Shown: positions 53,115-63,512, counted from the stretch's first letter. The stretch: 64,000 nt of DNA from an uncultured Myxococcales bacterium (GCA_903840165.1 CAIMEY010000030.1:168944-232943); one strand, 5' to 3'. Program-made: numbers and translations. The notes: a model not told the origin generated them from the sequence alone.

Positions 53115-54719
53115 ATGCGCGTTTGTATCCCGCGCGAAAGCCACCCTGGCGAACGGCGAGTCGCCGCCTCACCGGAAAGTATCAAGAAGCTGATTTCCCT
53201 CGGCTTTTCCGTATCCGTGCAACGCGGAGCGGGAACGCAGGCTTGTTACACCGACGAGGCTTTTGCCGCGGCCGGTGCGGAAATCGTCGATGATCCGTGG
53301 TCTATCGCTGATTTGATTCTCAAAGTTCGCCCGCCCCAGTTGCGCCAAGATGGCGTACACGAAGCCGATTTGCTAAATGAGGGCTCGCGCCTCATCAGCT
53401 TTTATTGGCCGGCCAAGAACGGTGAACTGACCGATCGACTAAAGGCCCGCAATATTACGGCCTTTGGCATGGATCAGGTGCCGCGCATCAGTCGGGCGCA
53501 GAAAATGGACGCATTGTCATCCATGGCCAACATCTCCGGCTATCGCGCCGTGGTGGAAGCAGCTGCGCATTTTGGCTCATTTTTCTGCGGCCAGATGACA
53601 GCAGCCGGCAAAGTCGCTCCTGCCAAGGTACTCATCATTGGTGCTGGCGTCGCCGGACTCGCCGCTTTGGGCGCTGCCAAGGGCATGGGCGCCATCGTCC
53701 GCGCTTTTGACACCCGCGCTGCGGTGCGTGACCAGATCAAGTCCCTGGGCGGCGAGTTCCTCGAAGTCAAGATCGAAGAAGACGGCGAGGGCGGTGGCGG
53801 CTACGCCAAGGAAATGAGCCCAGCCTTTATCGCCGCGGAAATGGAACTGTTTCGCCAACAAGCCCGCGAAGTCGACATCGTCATCACCACAGCGCTGATC
53901 CCGGGACGCCCGGCGCCCAAGCTGTGGCTGCGCGACATGGTCGAGCTGATGAAACCCGGCTCGGTTATTGTCGATTTGGCCGCTGAATCCGGCGGCAACT
54001 GCGATGTGACGCTGGCCGATCAGGTCGTGGTTCACCAGGGCGTCATCGTCCTGGGCCCGACCGACTTGCCGAGCCAACTGGCCACGACGGCGAGCCAACT
54101 GTACGCGCAAAACCTTGTGCATTTCTTGACGGATCTCGGCGGCGCTGAGTTCAAGATCGACTTTGCCAACGAAGTCACCCGCGGCTCCATCATCACCCAT
54201 GCTGGCGAGGTGTTGTGGCCACCGCCCAAGGTCGCAGCGCCCGTTGCTAGCGCCCAAGCCGCAAAACCAGCTGAAATTGTTGCAGCAAAGCCGGCAGCGA
54301 CCCCAGCCAAGTCTGGCGGTCACGGTGGCGGTGCGCCAGGCAAGCCCAGTGGTTCAGCCTCGGTGGCACCCTTGACCTGGATTTCCGTGGCAGTGCTCGC
54401 GATTGCGTGGCTGGCCCTGCGCGGCGGCGATTCCAGCGGTGCGCTGCAATTTGCCCAGCAATTGACCATCTTTGCGCTGTCGTGCTTTGTCGGTTTCCAG
54501 GTGATCTGGAGCGTCGCGCCCGCCCTGCACACACCGCTGATGAGCGTCACCAACGCCATTTCCGGCATCATCGTGGTCGGCGGCATTCTCCACCTCAAGG
54601 GCGATTTGACCAATCCTGCCGCGCTCTTGGCGCTCGGGGCGGTCTTGTTCGCCACCATCAACATCGGCGGTGGCTTTCTGGTCACGCGCCGCATGTTGCG
54701 GATGTTCCGTCGCGATTGA
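53115..54719 (+). CDS. pntA: NAD(P) transhydrogenase alpha subunit
   Basis: 534 residues. Alpha subunit of the proton-translocating transhydrogenase. NAD-binding stretch VLIIGAGVAGLAALGAAKGM, family phrase MDQVPRISRAQKMDALSSMA, and AESGGNCDVTLAD. After a Pro/Ala/Gly linker come four hydrophobic helices (alpha-2 segment fused on, as in E. coli). ATG 53115 with GGAG upstream. Followed by pntB 75 bases later. Confidence 0.95.
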   Translation: MRVCIPRESHPGERRVAASPESIKKLISLGFSVSVQRGAGTQACYTDEAFAAAGAEIVDDPWSIADLILKVRPPQLRQDGVHEADLLNEGSRLISFYWPAKNGELTDRLKARNITAFGMDQVPRISRAQKMDALSSMANISGYRAVVEAAAHFGSFFCGQMTAAGKVAPAKVLIIGAGVAGLAALGAAKGMGAIVRAFDTRAAVRDQIKSLGGEFLEVKIEEDGEGGGGYAKEMSPAFIAAEMELFRQQAREVDIVITTALIPGRPAPKLWLRDMVELMKPGSVIVDLAAESGGNCDVTLADQVVVHQGVIVLGPTDLPSQLATTASQLYAQNLVHFLTDLGGAEFKIDFANEVTRGSIITHAGEVLWPPPKVAAPVASAQAAKPAEIVAAKPAATPAKSGGHGGGAPGKPSGSASVAPLTWISVAVLAIAWLALRGGDSSGALQFAQQLTIFALSCFVGFQVIWSVAPALHTPLMSVTNAISGIIVVGGILHLKGDLTNPAALLALGAVLFATINIGGGFLVTRRMLRMFRRD

Positions 54720-54794
54720 GGCGATCCCAGTACCCATCTGATTTCGCTTTGTTTTTCTTTGCAGGTTTGATTCGATAGCTGGAGGCAAGCAGCC

Positions 54795-56180
54795 GTGGAG
54801 ACTTTTCTAACCCTGGCCTGGGTCATTGCCGGCGTCCTGTTTATCAGCTCTTTGCGCGGCCTTGCGCACCAAGAAACCGCTAGGCGCGGCAACGGTTACG
54901 GCGTCGCCGGCATGGTGATCGGCATTGCCGCCATCTTGCTGTCAGGCGTCGCCGAAAACTTAGTCCCCCTGGTGGGCGCCCTGGTGATCGGCGCAACGGT
55001 TGGCGGCGTCATGGCCCAACGCGTCGCCATGACGGCCATGCCTGAGATGGTCGCGATTTTACATAGCTTTGTCGGTTTGGCGGCCGTGCTTGTCGGCCTA
55101 GCAGCCTACCTCGATCCGCCCCAAGGCCACGCTGGCATGGCGCACAGTATCGAGATCTGGATCGACGTCCTCATCGGCGCGATCACCTTTACCGGCTCGA
55201 TCATCGCCTTCTTCAAGCTGCGCGGCACCATGTCTGGCCGGCCCCTGCTGCTGCCGGGTCGTCATGCCCTGAACTTGCTCGTCTTTCTGGCGAGTCTGGC
55301 CCTCTGCGTGCCTTTTGTCATGGCTGAAGGGACTGCGGGTCTGCCGTTCCTGCTGATCATGACCGTTCTCGCGGGCTTACAAGGTATCCACTTGGTTGCA
55401 GCCATCGGCGGCGCGGACATGCCCGTGGTGGTCTCCATGCTCAACAGCTACTCAGGCTGGACCGCATCGGCCGCCGGTTTCATGTTGAATAACAACCTGC
55501 TCATCATCACGGGTGCCCTGGTCGGCTCCTCGGGTGCCATCCTCTCGTACATCATGTGCAAGGCGATGAACCGTAGCCTAGTCAGCGTGATCTTTGGTGG
55601 CTTCGGCGCAGCCCCTGTCGCAAGCAGTGGCCCAGCGCAGGTCCCAGAAGGCGAAGTTGTTGCCACTTCGATCGAAGAACTTGCCGCCGAAATCAACGAA
55701 TCCCGCGAAGTGATTATTGTTCCTGGCTATGGCATGGCCGTGGCCCGCGCCCAACACGCCGTGCGCCAACTGGTCGACGTGCTCAAGGCCAAGGGAATTC
55801 GCACGCGTTTCGCCATTCACCCGGTCGCTGGGCGCTTGCCCGGTCACATGAATGTGCTCCTGGCTGAGGCCAGCGTGCCATACGACATCGTCATGGAAAT
55901 GGATGAAATTAACGAGGATTTCCCCAAAACTGACGTGGTTCTGGTCATCGGTGCCAATGACATCGTCAACCCTAGCGCCCAGACCGACCCAAGCAGCCCC
56001 ATCGCCGGCATGCCGGTGCTGGAAGTGTGGAAGGCCAAGCGCACCGTCGTGCTCAAGCGGTCGCGCGCCTCAGGCTATGCAGGCGTAGATAACCCGCTGT
56101 TCTATCATGAGAATACGCGCATGCTCTTTGCCGACGCCAAGGACGGCATGGAGAAGTTGGTCGCCAAGCTGCAGGGTTAA
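54795..56180 (+). CDS. pntB: NAD(P) transhydrogenase beta subunit
   Basis: 461 residues from GTG 54795 with GGAGG upstream. Membrane helices in the first 270 residues ([20 protein letters not shown]), then an NADP-binding domain with [37 protein letters not shown] and [14 protein letters not shown]. Together with PntA it couples NADPH formation to proton entry. Confidence 0.96.
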   Translation: METFLTLAWVIAGVLFISSLRGLAHQETARRGNGYGVAGMVIGIAAILLSGVAENLVPLVGALVIGATVGGVMAQRVAMTAMPEMVAILHSFVGLAAVLVGLAAYLDPPQGHAGMAHSIEIWIDVLIGAITFTGSIIAFFKLRGTMSGRPLLLPGRHALNLLVFLASLALCVPFVMAEGTAGLPFLLIMTVLAGLQGIHLVAAIGGADMPVVVSMLNSYSGWTASAAGFMLNNNLLIITGALVGSSGAILSYIMCKAMNRSLVSVIFGGFGAAPVASSGPAQVPEGEVVATSIEELAAEINESREVIIVPGYGMAVARAQHAVRQLVDVLKAKGIRTRFAIHPVAGRLPGHMNVLLAEASVPYDIVMEMDEINEDFPKTDVVLVIGANDIVNPSAQTDPSSPIAGMPVLEVWKAKRTVVLKRSRASGYAGVDNPLFYHENTRMLFADAKDGMEKLVAKLQG

Positions 56181-56471
56181 GACCGCCACGGTGCTTGAGC
56201 GCGTCAAGGGCTTGGCCACGTTCCCCTGGGCCAACGCTCCGTCAGCCGGCCAGAAATACCCATAAAATATAAAATGTTACACCCAAACGAACCCTGCCAA
56301 AGAGCCGGGCGCTGGGCGTGAACACCTTCCCTGCGGCAAAGCCTTGGCCAGACAAAGCCGGCCATATTTGCTACGCTGGCTACCGTCAAGAGGAGCCGTG
56401 GCCGTTGCTGGCACCTCCGCGACGCGCCGCCCTGGAATGCCCGCCCTATCTCCTTGTTATCGGTGTAAAAT

Positions 56472-57191
56472 ATGCGACTCCCTCTTGGTTCATTGCATTG
56501 GCGCACCTTCTGGCCGGCGTTGCTCTTGGCGCTCTGTGTCTGTCAAAGCGGCTTGGGCGATGAAGAATCGGGCTGGCAGCGCGACGCGACCGAGGATGGC
56601 GTGACGGTGTTTCTGCACGAGGAGCCCGGCCGCAACCTGCCTATATTTCGAGGAGTTAGCACCTTAGACTCAGGCCTCTACGAGATTCTCGCGGTCCTCG
56701 ATGACACCAGTCGTCACACCGAATGGATGAAGAGTTGCATGACCTCGAAAATCATCAAACAAGTCAATGAATTTGATCGTATCCTCTACAACCGGACCGA
56801 TGCACCGTGGCCGGTTTCCGATCGCGACGTTGTCATCGCCGCAACCGTGGAAGGCAGCGTGGCGAAAAGAGAAGTCTGGAGTCGATTCCAGCAGGTCAAC
56901 AGCGCTGGCGCCGCCGTGGTCGATGGCGTGGTGCGGATGCCTCGTCTGCGCGGCTACTATCGCCTGCAGGCCCTCGACGAAGGGCACACCCGCGTCACCT
57001 ACCAGATCGACGCCGATCCAGGCGGGATGTTGCCAGATTGGTTGAACAAAATGTCGACGCGGCGCCTCCCCGTAGACACCTTGGCCGGCTTGAGACGGCA
57101 GACCCGCAAGATGCGCGGCCGTTATGACGGGTTCCTGAGCAAGTATGACCCGGCCCATGGCGGCAAAGTCCCTGATCAGTTTCTGAAATAA
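56472..57191 (+). CDS. Secreted START-domain lipid-binding-like protein
   Basis: 239 residues. A signal-like N-terminus (FWPALLLALCVCQSGLG) precedes a START/Bet v1-type domain: LYEILAVLDDTSRHTEWMK, ILYNRTDAPWPVSDRDVVI, GYYRLQALDEGHTRVTYQID. Such periplasmic START proteins in proteobacteria are of uncertain ligand. The 290-base gap upstream holds an A/T-rich patch (56255-56280) that may be its promoter. Confidence 0.83.
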   Translation: MRLPLGSLHWRTFWPALLLALCVCQSGLGDEESGWQRDATEDGVTVFLHEEPGRNLPIFRGVSTLDSGLYEILAVLDDTSRHTEWMKSCMTSKIIKQVNEFDRILYNRTDAPWPVSDRDVVIAATVEGSVAKREVWSRFQQVNSAGAAVVDGVVRMPRLRGYYRLQALDEGHTRVTYQIDADPGGMLPDWLNKMSTRRLPVDTLAGLRRQTRKMRGRYDGFLSKYDPAHGGKVPDQFLK

Positions 57192-57230
57192 CCTCCGGCG
57201 TCCTGAGCGGTGCGGCGGCGGTCCCTCCAG

Positions 57231-57260
57231 CCCGCAAGGACCTTCGGGTATGAGGTACTA
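57231..57260. repeat. Copy of the hairpin element found after the giant gene
   Basis: Thirty bases match 25061-25090 at 27 positions, including the loop and the flank TGAGG-Y-ACTAG. It overlaps the stop codon of the LOG gene on the minus strand. The stem is weaker here (CCCG/CGGG). Confidence 0.6.
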
Positions 57261-57854
57261 GTCGGGCGCGTGAGCCACAGCCTTGGTCAAGTCGCGAGGG
57301 GGCTGCCACGAACGAAGATGCGACATAATTTCATCAACATCGCGCGCTTCGATCAGGTGTCGACGGGCATCACTGCGCACAAAACCCGCGGCATTGGCCA
57401 ACTCCAATTGCCCGAGCAGAGGGGCCCAAAATCCCCGTAAGTTCGCAAGGATCACGGGCTTGTGGTGCAGTCCCAGCTGCCGCCAGGTCAGGACTTCAAA
57501 GAGTTCGTCCAAAGTGCCGAATCCACCAGGCAATACGACGTAGGCCGAGCAACGGGCTGACATTAAAGCCTTTCTCTCGTGCATGCTGGCAACGATGCAC
57601 AGTTCGCTGAGCCCGCGGTGTGCCAGTTCCCGATCGACCAAAGGCTGCGGAATAACACCAATCACCCGGCCACCAGCGCCAAGCGCGCCTTGGGCCAGAG
57701 CCCCCATGGTACCCACCGAGGCTCCGCCGTAGACAAGTGTCGCGCCAGCTACCGCTAGGTGGTGCCCCAGCGCGTGGGCCGCAGCACGAAAAGCTGGGTC
57801 ATCACCGGCACTTGCCCCGCAGAAAACGGCAACTCCTTGGCCACTTAGTTCCAT
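57258..57854 (-). CDS. LOG-family nucleoside 5'-monophosphate phosphoribohydrolase
   Basis: 198 residues, start with GGGGAG upstream. LOG proteins release bases from nucleoside monophosphates (cytokinin activation in plants; unknown role in many bacteria). Family motifs: VAVFCGASAG, LVYGGASVGTMG, and the catalytic LPGGFGTLDELFEVLTW. Often misannotated as lysine decarboxylase. Stands alone between the START and Memo/AMMECR1 genes. Confidence 0.92.
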   Translation of the reverse strand: MELSGQGVAVFCGASAGDDPAFRAAAHALGHHLAVAGATLVYGGASVGTMGALAQGALGAGGRVIGVIPQPLVDRELAHRGLSELCIVASMHERKALMSARCSAYVVLPGGFGTLDELFEVLTWRQLGLHHKPVILANLRGFWAPLLGQLELANAAGFVRSDARRHLIEARDVDEIMSHLRSWQPPRDLTKAVAHAPD

Positions 57855-57922
57855 CGATTCTCCCCTTTGCCGGGCGCGACCAATGAGGACCCTATGCCCG
57901 CTTTGCGACGCGAAGGCGCTAG

Positions 57923-59368
57923 CTAAACACTCATTGTTTCATTGGTTTCCGCATCGGACCACGTCTCCGCGCTGTACGTCTCTAGCTTCAGATCGCCCGG
58001 CCACTGCTGGGGCTCGAGCCCTGCCTTGCGCCACAATGCAGCAACAAAGTCTGTCGCTCCGGGCAGTTGCTCCCACACCGATGGCAAGAACGTCTCCTGG
58101 TGGTGCTGTGTGTGCAGGCACAATCCATCCACGCCGGGACGCAGGGCCAACAGCAAATGGTCATAGCTCGAGACATTGAGCGGTTGCAGCGGGCTAAGCA
58201 CTGAAATCGACAAGGTAAGCCCCTTGAGTTCATGCGACTGCAGCTTGGGAAACCGCGAATCTGCAAAGGCCGCCGCGTGCGCGTGTTGGACGACGCTGCG
58301 CGCCAATGGCAGGTGTGGCGACAAATTACCAATACATCCGCGAAGATGGCCATCCAGATCCAGGGTCACGAACGTCGCCGATGGCTGCCGTAACCAGGCA
58401 GCATCCGGCAGGGCGATCGCATTGCCAGACAGGTGGGAACGCAGGGCGGCCCACGCTAAATCACACAACAATCGTCGCTGCCCAACGGCGAACTGAGGCG
58501 CTGGAGCCAACGTGGGCTCGGTGTCAGAAGGCGCAGATGCGACCGCCAGTGGCCCTAAGCTCGAGGCCGGGGCCTGGTCAGCCGGCCACAGAAGCAGCGC
58601 CGCGTAGCCCACAACCCGCTCCGGCGTTCCCGCGGTTTGGGCCGAATTGCGCGCATCGAGCGTCTGAATGCGCATCCCCCGCCGCCGAGCCGCCGCTAAC
58701 AAGGCCGCCACGGCCTGGCGACCGCAAGCGTCCGCGCCGAGCGCTTCTGCGGGGTCCATGCGCTCAAAACTTGCAATCGATTCAGCATCTACACGTTCGG
58801 CACGCTCCTGGTCCAGGTCATGCGATAGGTCCGTGCTGACAACGATCAGCGTTTCTGGGCCGCCCCACAAGGCATCGAGCAGATCCGCCCCATCCTCCGG
58901 ACGCAGCGTGCCGACAAGGACGGGCAGCAACTGAAAATTCCCCAGAACCGATTGCAAAAAGGGAAGTTGCACTTCCACACTGTGCTCAGGCGCGTGGGCG
59001 GTGTCCGAAACATGCACGAAGTCAAATCCGCTAGCGATGCGCAAAGCTTCTGAATCAATTGGAATATCACCCAAAGGAGTCGACCAGACCGTCGCTTCCG
59101 GAACGGCGCAACCGACCAGCGCGTGGCGATGGCTCGGCCCCAAGAGCACAACGCGCTGGATCTGGCCGCGTAAGGCCGCCACGGTGGCGTAGGCGGAGGC
59201 TGCAATGGGACCGCTGTAGCGCAGGCCTGCGTGAGGCACGATCAGGGCCTTGGGCGGTGGCAGACGGCTGGAGACGCGACCGAGCCAGCACGCCTGTAGG
59301 CTTTCCCGCAGCGCCTCGGCCTGGGCAGGATAGAAACGACCGGCATGGACGGCGGGACGGGTCGACAT
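57923..59368 (-). CDS. Fused Memo-type (system B) and AMMECR1 (system A) protein
   Basis: 481 residues from ATG 59368 (GGAGG upstream). The first 270 residues are a Memo protein (AGRFYP, LIVPHAGLRYSGPIAA, LLGPSHRHAL, STDLSHD). After an Ala/Pro-rich linker comes an AMMECR1 domain (FVTLDLDGHLRGCIGNLSP). These two usually occur with a radical SAM enzyme (AmmeMemoRadiSam), but none is adjacent; the radical SAM cluster at 43.6-47.9 kb is of another kind. Fusion of B and A is known from other bacteria. Reaction unknown. Confidence 0.88.
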   Translation of the reverse strand: MSTRPAVHAGRFYPAQAEALRESLQACWLGRVSSRLPPPKALIVPHAGLRYSGPIAASAYATVAALRGQIQRVVLLGPSHRHALVGCAVPEATVWSTPLGDIPIDSEALRIASGFDFVHVSDTAHAPEHSVEVQLPFLQSVLGNFQLLPVLVGTLRPEDGADLLDALWGGPETLIVVSTDLSHDLDQERAERVDAESIASFERMDPAEALGADACGRQAVAALLAAARRRGMRIQTLDARNSAQTAGTPERVVGYAALLLWPADQAPASSLGPLAVASAPSDTEPTLAPAPQFAVGQRRLLCDLAWAALRSHLSGNAIALPDAAWLRQPSATFVTLDLDGHLRGCIGNLSPHLPLARSVVQHAHAAAFADSRFPKLQSHELKGLTLSISVLSPLQPLNVSSYDHLLLALRPGVDGLCLHTQHHQETFLPSVWEQLPGATDFVAALWRKAGLEPQQWPGDLKLETYSAETWSDAETNETMSV

Positions 59369-59437
59369 GGAGCCTCCTTCTGCGCGACGCAAGGCGGCAA
59401 AATTCTAGCTAAATACGGGCCAAGTGGCTCCCACGCA

Positions 59438-60691
59438 CTACTGCGCAATGGTGGTCACGGGCGCGGCACCTTGCGCAGACCCTGGGCGGAGCAGCAGGTG
59501 AAGCAATCCAAATAATGCGAATAATTCCAAAATACTTGCTGCAGCAAACGCAGCTCCTGGGAAATGCACTGGCGCATCGGCTGCGTTGAACCGGCCGAAG
59601 AGTTGCGTCATCAGGGGCGGGCCGAGGATCGCGGTCAGCCCTGACAAGCTCGACAAGGCACCCTGCAACTCGCCCTGCGCATTGGCTTCTGTCCGCGACG
59701 ACATCCAGCCCTGAATCGAGGGACCGACCAGACCGCCCAGGGCCATCGGCAGCATGAAGACGTAGACCATCCGTTCGCTGTCGGCAAAGGCGTAGCCGGT
59801 GTAGGCGATGATCGCGAACACGAGCCCGACGCTGGCTGAGCGGGCTGGACCGAGTTTGGGGATGACACGCCGCATCAAGCCACCCTGGACCAAGGCGATG
59901 GAAAGGCCAATAGCGCCAAGGGAGTAGCCGACTTCGCGCTCCGTCCAGCCAAAGCGCGCCATGCCAAAGAAGGACCACGTGCACGGCAGCACCTGATGGG
60001 CCAGCTGGTGCAGAAATGCGATGATACCGAGCGACAGGAGCATCGGCTTTTGCGCCAATTGCACCAAGGATCCTAGGGTATTTGCCCGCCGCCAGGAGAA
60101 GGGGCGCCTTCTGTCCAGGGGCAAGGACTCGGGCAGCACAAAGTAGCCGTAGGTCGCATTGGCAAAGGCAAGGCCAGCAGCGGCGAAGAACGGAACCCGC
60201 GGACCATATTGCCCCAACAAGCCGCCGAGCACCGGGCCGATGATGAAGCCCAAGCCAAAGGCGGCCCCAAGAAAGCCAAAGTTTTGCGCGCGTTCCTCGG
60301 GCGGGCTGACGTCGGCGATGTAGGCCGACGCAGGGGCATAGGCAGCGCCAAAGGAGCCGGCTAAGGCGCGACCGATGAAAAGCCATGAAATCTTAGGCGC
60401 AAATCCAGTCAGAAGGGAATCCAGGCCAAAGGCGAGCAGGGACAGGAGCAGCACGGGGCGACGGCCGAATCGATCACTCAAGGCCCCAGCAATTGGCGCG
60501 CACAGGAACTGCATCCCCGCGTAAACGAAGAGCAACCAACCGGACCACGTGGACGCTTCGCTGATTGGCTGATGGGTCAGCGCCATGACCAGCTTGGGCG
60601 TCACCGGGATGATGATGCCAAGGCCGATGATATCGATGAGCAAGGTGAAGAAGAGAAAGAGCAGTGCTTTCTTGCGGTTCTGGACAGGCAT
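59438..60691 (-). CDS. MFS transporter (TetA-like drug exporter group)
   Basis: 417 residues with about 12 helices. MFS motif [13 protein letters not shown] after helix 2, and motif [20 protein letters not shown] of the TetA-like DHA1 exporters. The substrate cannot be predicted; drug resistance should not be assumed. ATG 60691 gives a helix start; the upstream extension is basic. Opposite orientation to no neighbour; shares strand with Memo/AMMECR1 69 bases downstream. Confidence 0.88.
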   Translation of the reverse strand: MPVQNRKKALLFLFFTLLIDIIGLGIIIPVTPKLVMALTHQPISEASTWSGWLLFVYAGMQFLCAPIAGALSDRFGRRPVLLLSLLAFGLDSLLTGFAPKISWLFIGRALAGSFGAAYAPASAYIADVSPPEERAQNFGFLGAAFGLGFIIGPVLGGLLGQYGPRVPFFAAAGLAFANATYGYFVLPESLPLDRRRPFSWRRANTLGSLVQLAQKPMLLSLGIIAFLHQLAHQVLPCTWSFFGMARFGWTEREVGYSLGAIGLSIALVQGGLMRRVIPKLGPARSASVGLVFAIIAYTGYAFADSERMVYVFMLPMALGGLVGPSIQGWMSSRTEANAQGELQGALSSLSGLTAILGPPLMTQLFGRFNAADAPVHFPGAAFAAASILELFALFGLLHLLLRPGSAQGAAPVTTIAQ

Positions 60692-60861
60692 GGGAATGCG
60701 CGCCTCACGCGCCGGGCGGGTCGGGCCGAGGCAGCCCACGCGCCCGCGCACTATGCACGCCGGAAGGTTCCGGCGCAACGGTCACGGCCCGGAGCAGCGA
60801 TTCACCAACGAGAAAGGCCGCATGATTGCGAGAAGAAAAAAGGCGCAATTGCGCAGTGCGC

Positions 60862-61593
60862 CTACGGCACCTTGAAGAAAAAGGCGGCGTGCCCGTGTGG
60901 CGAATCATCCGCCAAATCACTGCATTCGCCATGCACATGGAAGCGCACCGTCCACTGCCCAGCTTGATCCACGCGGACCGGGCCAACTAGGTACGTGCCG
61001 GGCGTCGTCGTCTCCCGGGAACTCTGCTTGGTGTCCGGCGCGCCATGCTTGTCGTCGAGGAAGACCTCAGCAAAAATGGGCGCAGATCCATTGGGTTTGC
61101 CATCTGACAACGTTGTCAGGGTTACCTTGAACGTGAGGTCCTGCCCCTGGGCCACTGGGGTGGATTCCCAGGTGACATGGTACTTGCAGTCATCGTCATT
61201 TCCCTGTGATCCCGATTGGGTAGGGCCGTATTCAGCGCCGGCACCACCAGCACTAGCGGCGGTGGCGTCCTCGGCCGTCGCTGCGGCGTCGACAGCCCCC
61301 GTGCCAAGGTCGGCTGGAGTCGACGCATCGTCGTCAATCAAACAGGAAGTCATCGATACCGATTGGCTTTTGCCTGCGCAGTCGATGGACTGCCCGGTGG
61401 ATGCCGCATAGGCGGCAGCGGTGTTGGTGGCCACGGAACTCGCTGTCACGGCAGACGAATCAGCCAGCGCATCTGCTGGGTTTGGCGTCGCCTCTTTGCT
61501 ACCACAAGCCGCGCTCAGGAGGACAAGACCCGACAAAAGACCTTGCCGCAAATCTGTGGCGCTGATTAGACGCAATAATTTGATTCTGCTCAT
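60862..61593 (-). CDS. YtkA-like lipoprotein
   Basis: 243 residues from ATG 61593 (GAGG upstream). Lipobox LVLLSAAC at the N-terminus, an 80-residue Ala/Thr/Asp linker, then a beta-sandwich segment with YtkA-like features (YHVTWESTPVAQGQDLTFKV, GQWTVRFHVHGEC, HGHAAFFFKVP). The family is of unknown function, sometimes near copper genes; His-rich ends would suit metal binding (inference). Confidence 0.7.
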   Translation of the reverse strand: MSRIKLLRLISATDLRQGLLSGLVLLSAACGSKEATPNPADALADSSAVTASSVATNTAAAYAASTGQSIDCAGKSQSVSMTSCLIDDDASTPADLGTGAVDAAATAEDATAASAGGAGAEYGPTQSGSQGNDDDCKYHVTWESTPVAQGQDLTFKVTLTTLSDGKPNGSAPIFAEVFLDDKHGAPDTKQSSRETTTPGTYLVGPVRVDQAGQWTVRFHVHGECSDLADDSPHGHAAFFFKVP

Positions 61594-61714
61594 GATCCTC
61601 GACTCTTGAATCGCCATTGCCCCTCGCCAAGTGACACCAACCTGTCAAAAGATTACCGGTTTGCGCACGGCCAGGCAAGACCAGCAACCGGACGGTAGTG
61701 GGCTAGTTTGAAAA

Positions 61715-62212
61715 TCATTTGCGTAGCAATAGCCAGAGCAAGATCAGCACGCCCGCGCCCGCCTTCACGACGATATCCCTTGTCTCGTCAGGAAGACCTG
61801 GCACGACGCCAACCCAGGCAAGGACTTGCAGCACGGCAGCGCCGGAACATGCAGCGAAACCAAGCCATTTCTGGATCTTCCCCTCCCACGTCGCGTGGAT
61901 AATCCATCCCGTCGCTACGAGAAAGCCCATGATAAATACACGGTTGAAGTAGGCTTCGCCGCCCGCGAAGAGCCAACCGGCGATTTTGTGAGGCAGATCA
62001 CCAATCCAATACAGCAGGTCGTGACCAACTCGACCGAGCCACGCCAAGGCGTCGCCGACAAATTTGAGAATCAACTCGAATAACGCCAGCAGCATGCCGA
62101 CGAGGTACAGTGCTATTCCTATTGCCAATGAGCCAATCAGGCCAAACGCGATCGTCAGGACGGCGCTGAGTGCTCCACTACCGGCCTTGCCAAGTTGCTT
62201 CCGAATTTCCAT
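61715..62212 (-). CDS. Small membrane protein of unknown function
   Basis: 165 residues with four to five hydrophobic helices (LTIAFGLIGSLAIGIALYLV, FIMGFLVATGWIIH, LGFAACSGAAVLQVLAWVGVV, AGAGVLILLWLLL) and short charged loops. No family recognised. Base composition looks less GC-rich than the left part, and the next genes look accessory. It diverges from the 103-residue gene across 50 bases. Confidence 0.75.
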   Translation of the reverse strand: MEIRKQLGKAGSGALSAVLTIAFGLIGSLAIGIALYLVGMLLALFELILKFVGDALAWLGRVGHDLLYWIGDLPHKIAGWLFAGGEAYFNRVFIMGFLVATGWIIHATWEGKIQKWLGFAACSGAAVLQVLAWVGVVPGLPDETRDIVVKAGAGVLILLWLLLRK

Positions 62213-62262
62213 CTGTTAGCGCAATCCTTGATTCAGGCTGCATTTCGTGGCACGCTGGCGGT

Positions 62263-62574
62263 ATGCCTACCCGCTCAAGCAAGAAACGCCCCGCCGACCT
62301 GAACCAGCTTGCCCGGTTCATCGTCGATTCCGCAACTGGCGATCTGCCGCCCGAACCTGTCGAGCCAGCGCCGCCCGAGAAGAACCCGGCTGCGGTCGCG
62401 CTTGGACGGCTTGGCGGGAAGAAGGGCGGTAAGGCGCGGGCCGAGAAGTTGTCACCCGAGCGGCGGGCCGAAATTGCACGGGATGCTGCGGCAAAGCGAT
62501 GGCGGAACCTTACGAAGGACCAGGAGGAAGCACAATGGGAACTTGCCGCAAAAGCTGCTGGGGGATCTGAATAA
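62263..62574 (+). CDS. Small basic protein of the AxALGRxGGxKGGKARAxKLS type
   Basis: 103 residues. Contains NPAAVALGRLGGKKGGKARA followed by EKLSPERRAEIARDAAAKRW, a pattern found in widespread short proteins of accessory regions, probably nucleic-acid binding (inference). The start at 62263 matches that family. Its 3' end overlaps the SDH-type protease gene by 65 bases, tail to tail. Confidence 0.8.
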   Translation: MPTRSSKKRPADLNQLARFIVDSATGDLPPEPVEPAPPEKNPAAVALGRLGGKKGGKARAEKLSPERRAEIARDAAAKRWRNLTKDQEEAQWELAAKAAGGSE

Positions 62575-63511
62575 TCTGCTGCTGTTGCTGGCCGGTCTTG
62601 ATGAACGCCTTACCGTGATGATTTTCCACAATTTTCGCGCACGCCGTTCCAGAAAACACATGAGATGTCACGTGGAATACGGAAAGCACGTTATCTTGCA
62701 GCGTCTGGTTTGCTTCAAGATCCTCAACCTTCAACCCCAGGGCTCGTGCTTGGTCGCGTCCGATGAACCGACCATGGCTAAGGAATTTCGCGTGGTTCGC
62801 TAGGTCCCCCGCAATGCTGGACGCCTTCGCCTTGGCGTCGGAAGTGCCAGCAAACATGTAGCTTTCTAGCCATTTCGCCACGAGCGACTGCGATAGAGCT
62901 TGCGCGAGACGGCATTGGACGATCAGCGCAGGGCCGTACTGGCGCAGAATTGGTAGCCATGATGGCAACTTCGTTGGATCTTTGCTGCATTCGTCTTGCG
63001 CAATCTGAAATTGCTCCTGAATCGCGTGCGCTGGAACCGCGCGCCTGCCGAGTTCCGTCTGCATGATGAACTGTGGATCAATAGGCCCAAGAAACGAGTG
63101 CTTACCCATCACGATGCTATTTGCCGAGCACGCCAACATCGTTGCAGCCGACATCGCTGCGTGCGGAACGAAAACACGGATGTCGGTGAACTTGGAACGC
63201 AGATAGGTCACGAGCGCTTCCGTTGCCTCCGGTGAGCCGCCAGGTGAATGCAGGATCAGGTCAAGTGACGACCCTTCAAGCCCATTCACGACCTCCATGA
63301 AACCGTGCATGTCCTCAGCGGTAATGCTGGTCTGGTCTGGATCTCCGCCACCCTGCGCCCAGCGAGTTGAGTACAGGATCGCGTTGCGGCCGGTATGCTT
63401 CGCCATCGCGCCGAGGTACTTGCGCCGAACTACGTCGAAATGGCTGATGCCCGGCGGAAGATTCTGTTGCGCCTGCTGGAGTTCCGTGATGAGGCCACCC
63501 CAAGTTGCCAT
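62510..63511 (-). CDS. SDH-type (ClpP-fold) serine protease-like protein
   Basis: 333 residues. Matches the serine-dehydrogenase-proteinase (SDH_sah) group: LILHSPGGSPEATEALVTYL, and AAMSAATMLACSANSIVMG with the candidate nucleophile Ser, then FLGPIDPQF. These are ClpP-fold proteins, cytoplasmic or membrane-linked. A Gln-rich C-terminal tail (GQQQQQIIQIPQQLL) is unusual. The ATG lies 1 base after the stop of the 66-residue gene, so they form an operon. Substrate unknown. Confidence 0.83.
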   Translation of the reverse strand: MATWGGLITELQQAQQNLPPGISHFDVVRRKYLGAMAKHTGRNAILYSTRWAQGGGDPDQTSITAEDMHGFMEVVNGLEGSSLDLILHSPGGSPEATEALVTYLRSKFTDIRVFVPHAAMSAATMLACSANSIVMGKHSFLGPIDPQFIMQTELGRRAVPAHAIQEQFQIAQDECSKDPTKLPSWLPILRQYGPALIVQCRLAQALSQSLVAKWLESYMFAGTSDAKAKASSIAGDLANHAKFLSHGRFIGRDQARALGLKVEDLEANQTLQDNVLSVFHVTSHVFSGTACAKIVENHHGKAFIKTGQQQQQIIQIPQQLLRQVPIVLPPGPS

Positions 63512-63512
63512 T

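Noticed and set aside
59438..60691. Tetracycline resistance gene
   Set aside because: TetA-like motifs mark a broad exporter group; nothing here shows the substrate, so only an MFS call is made.
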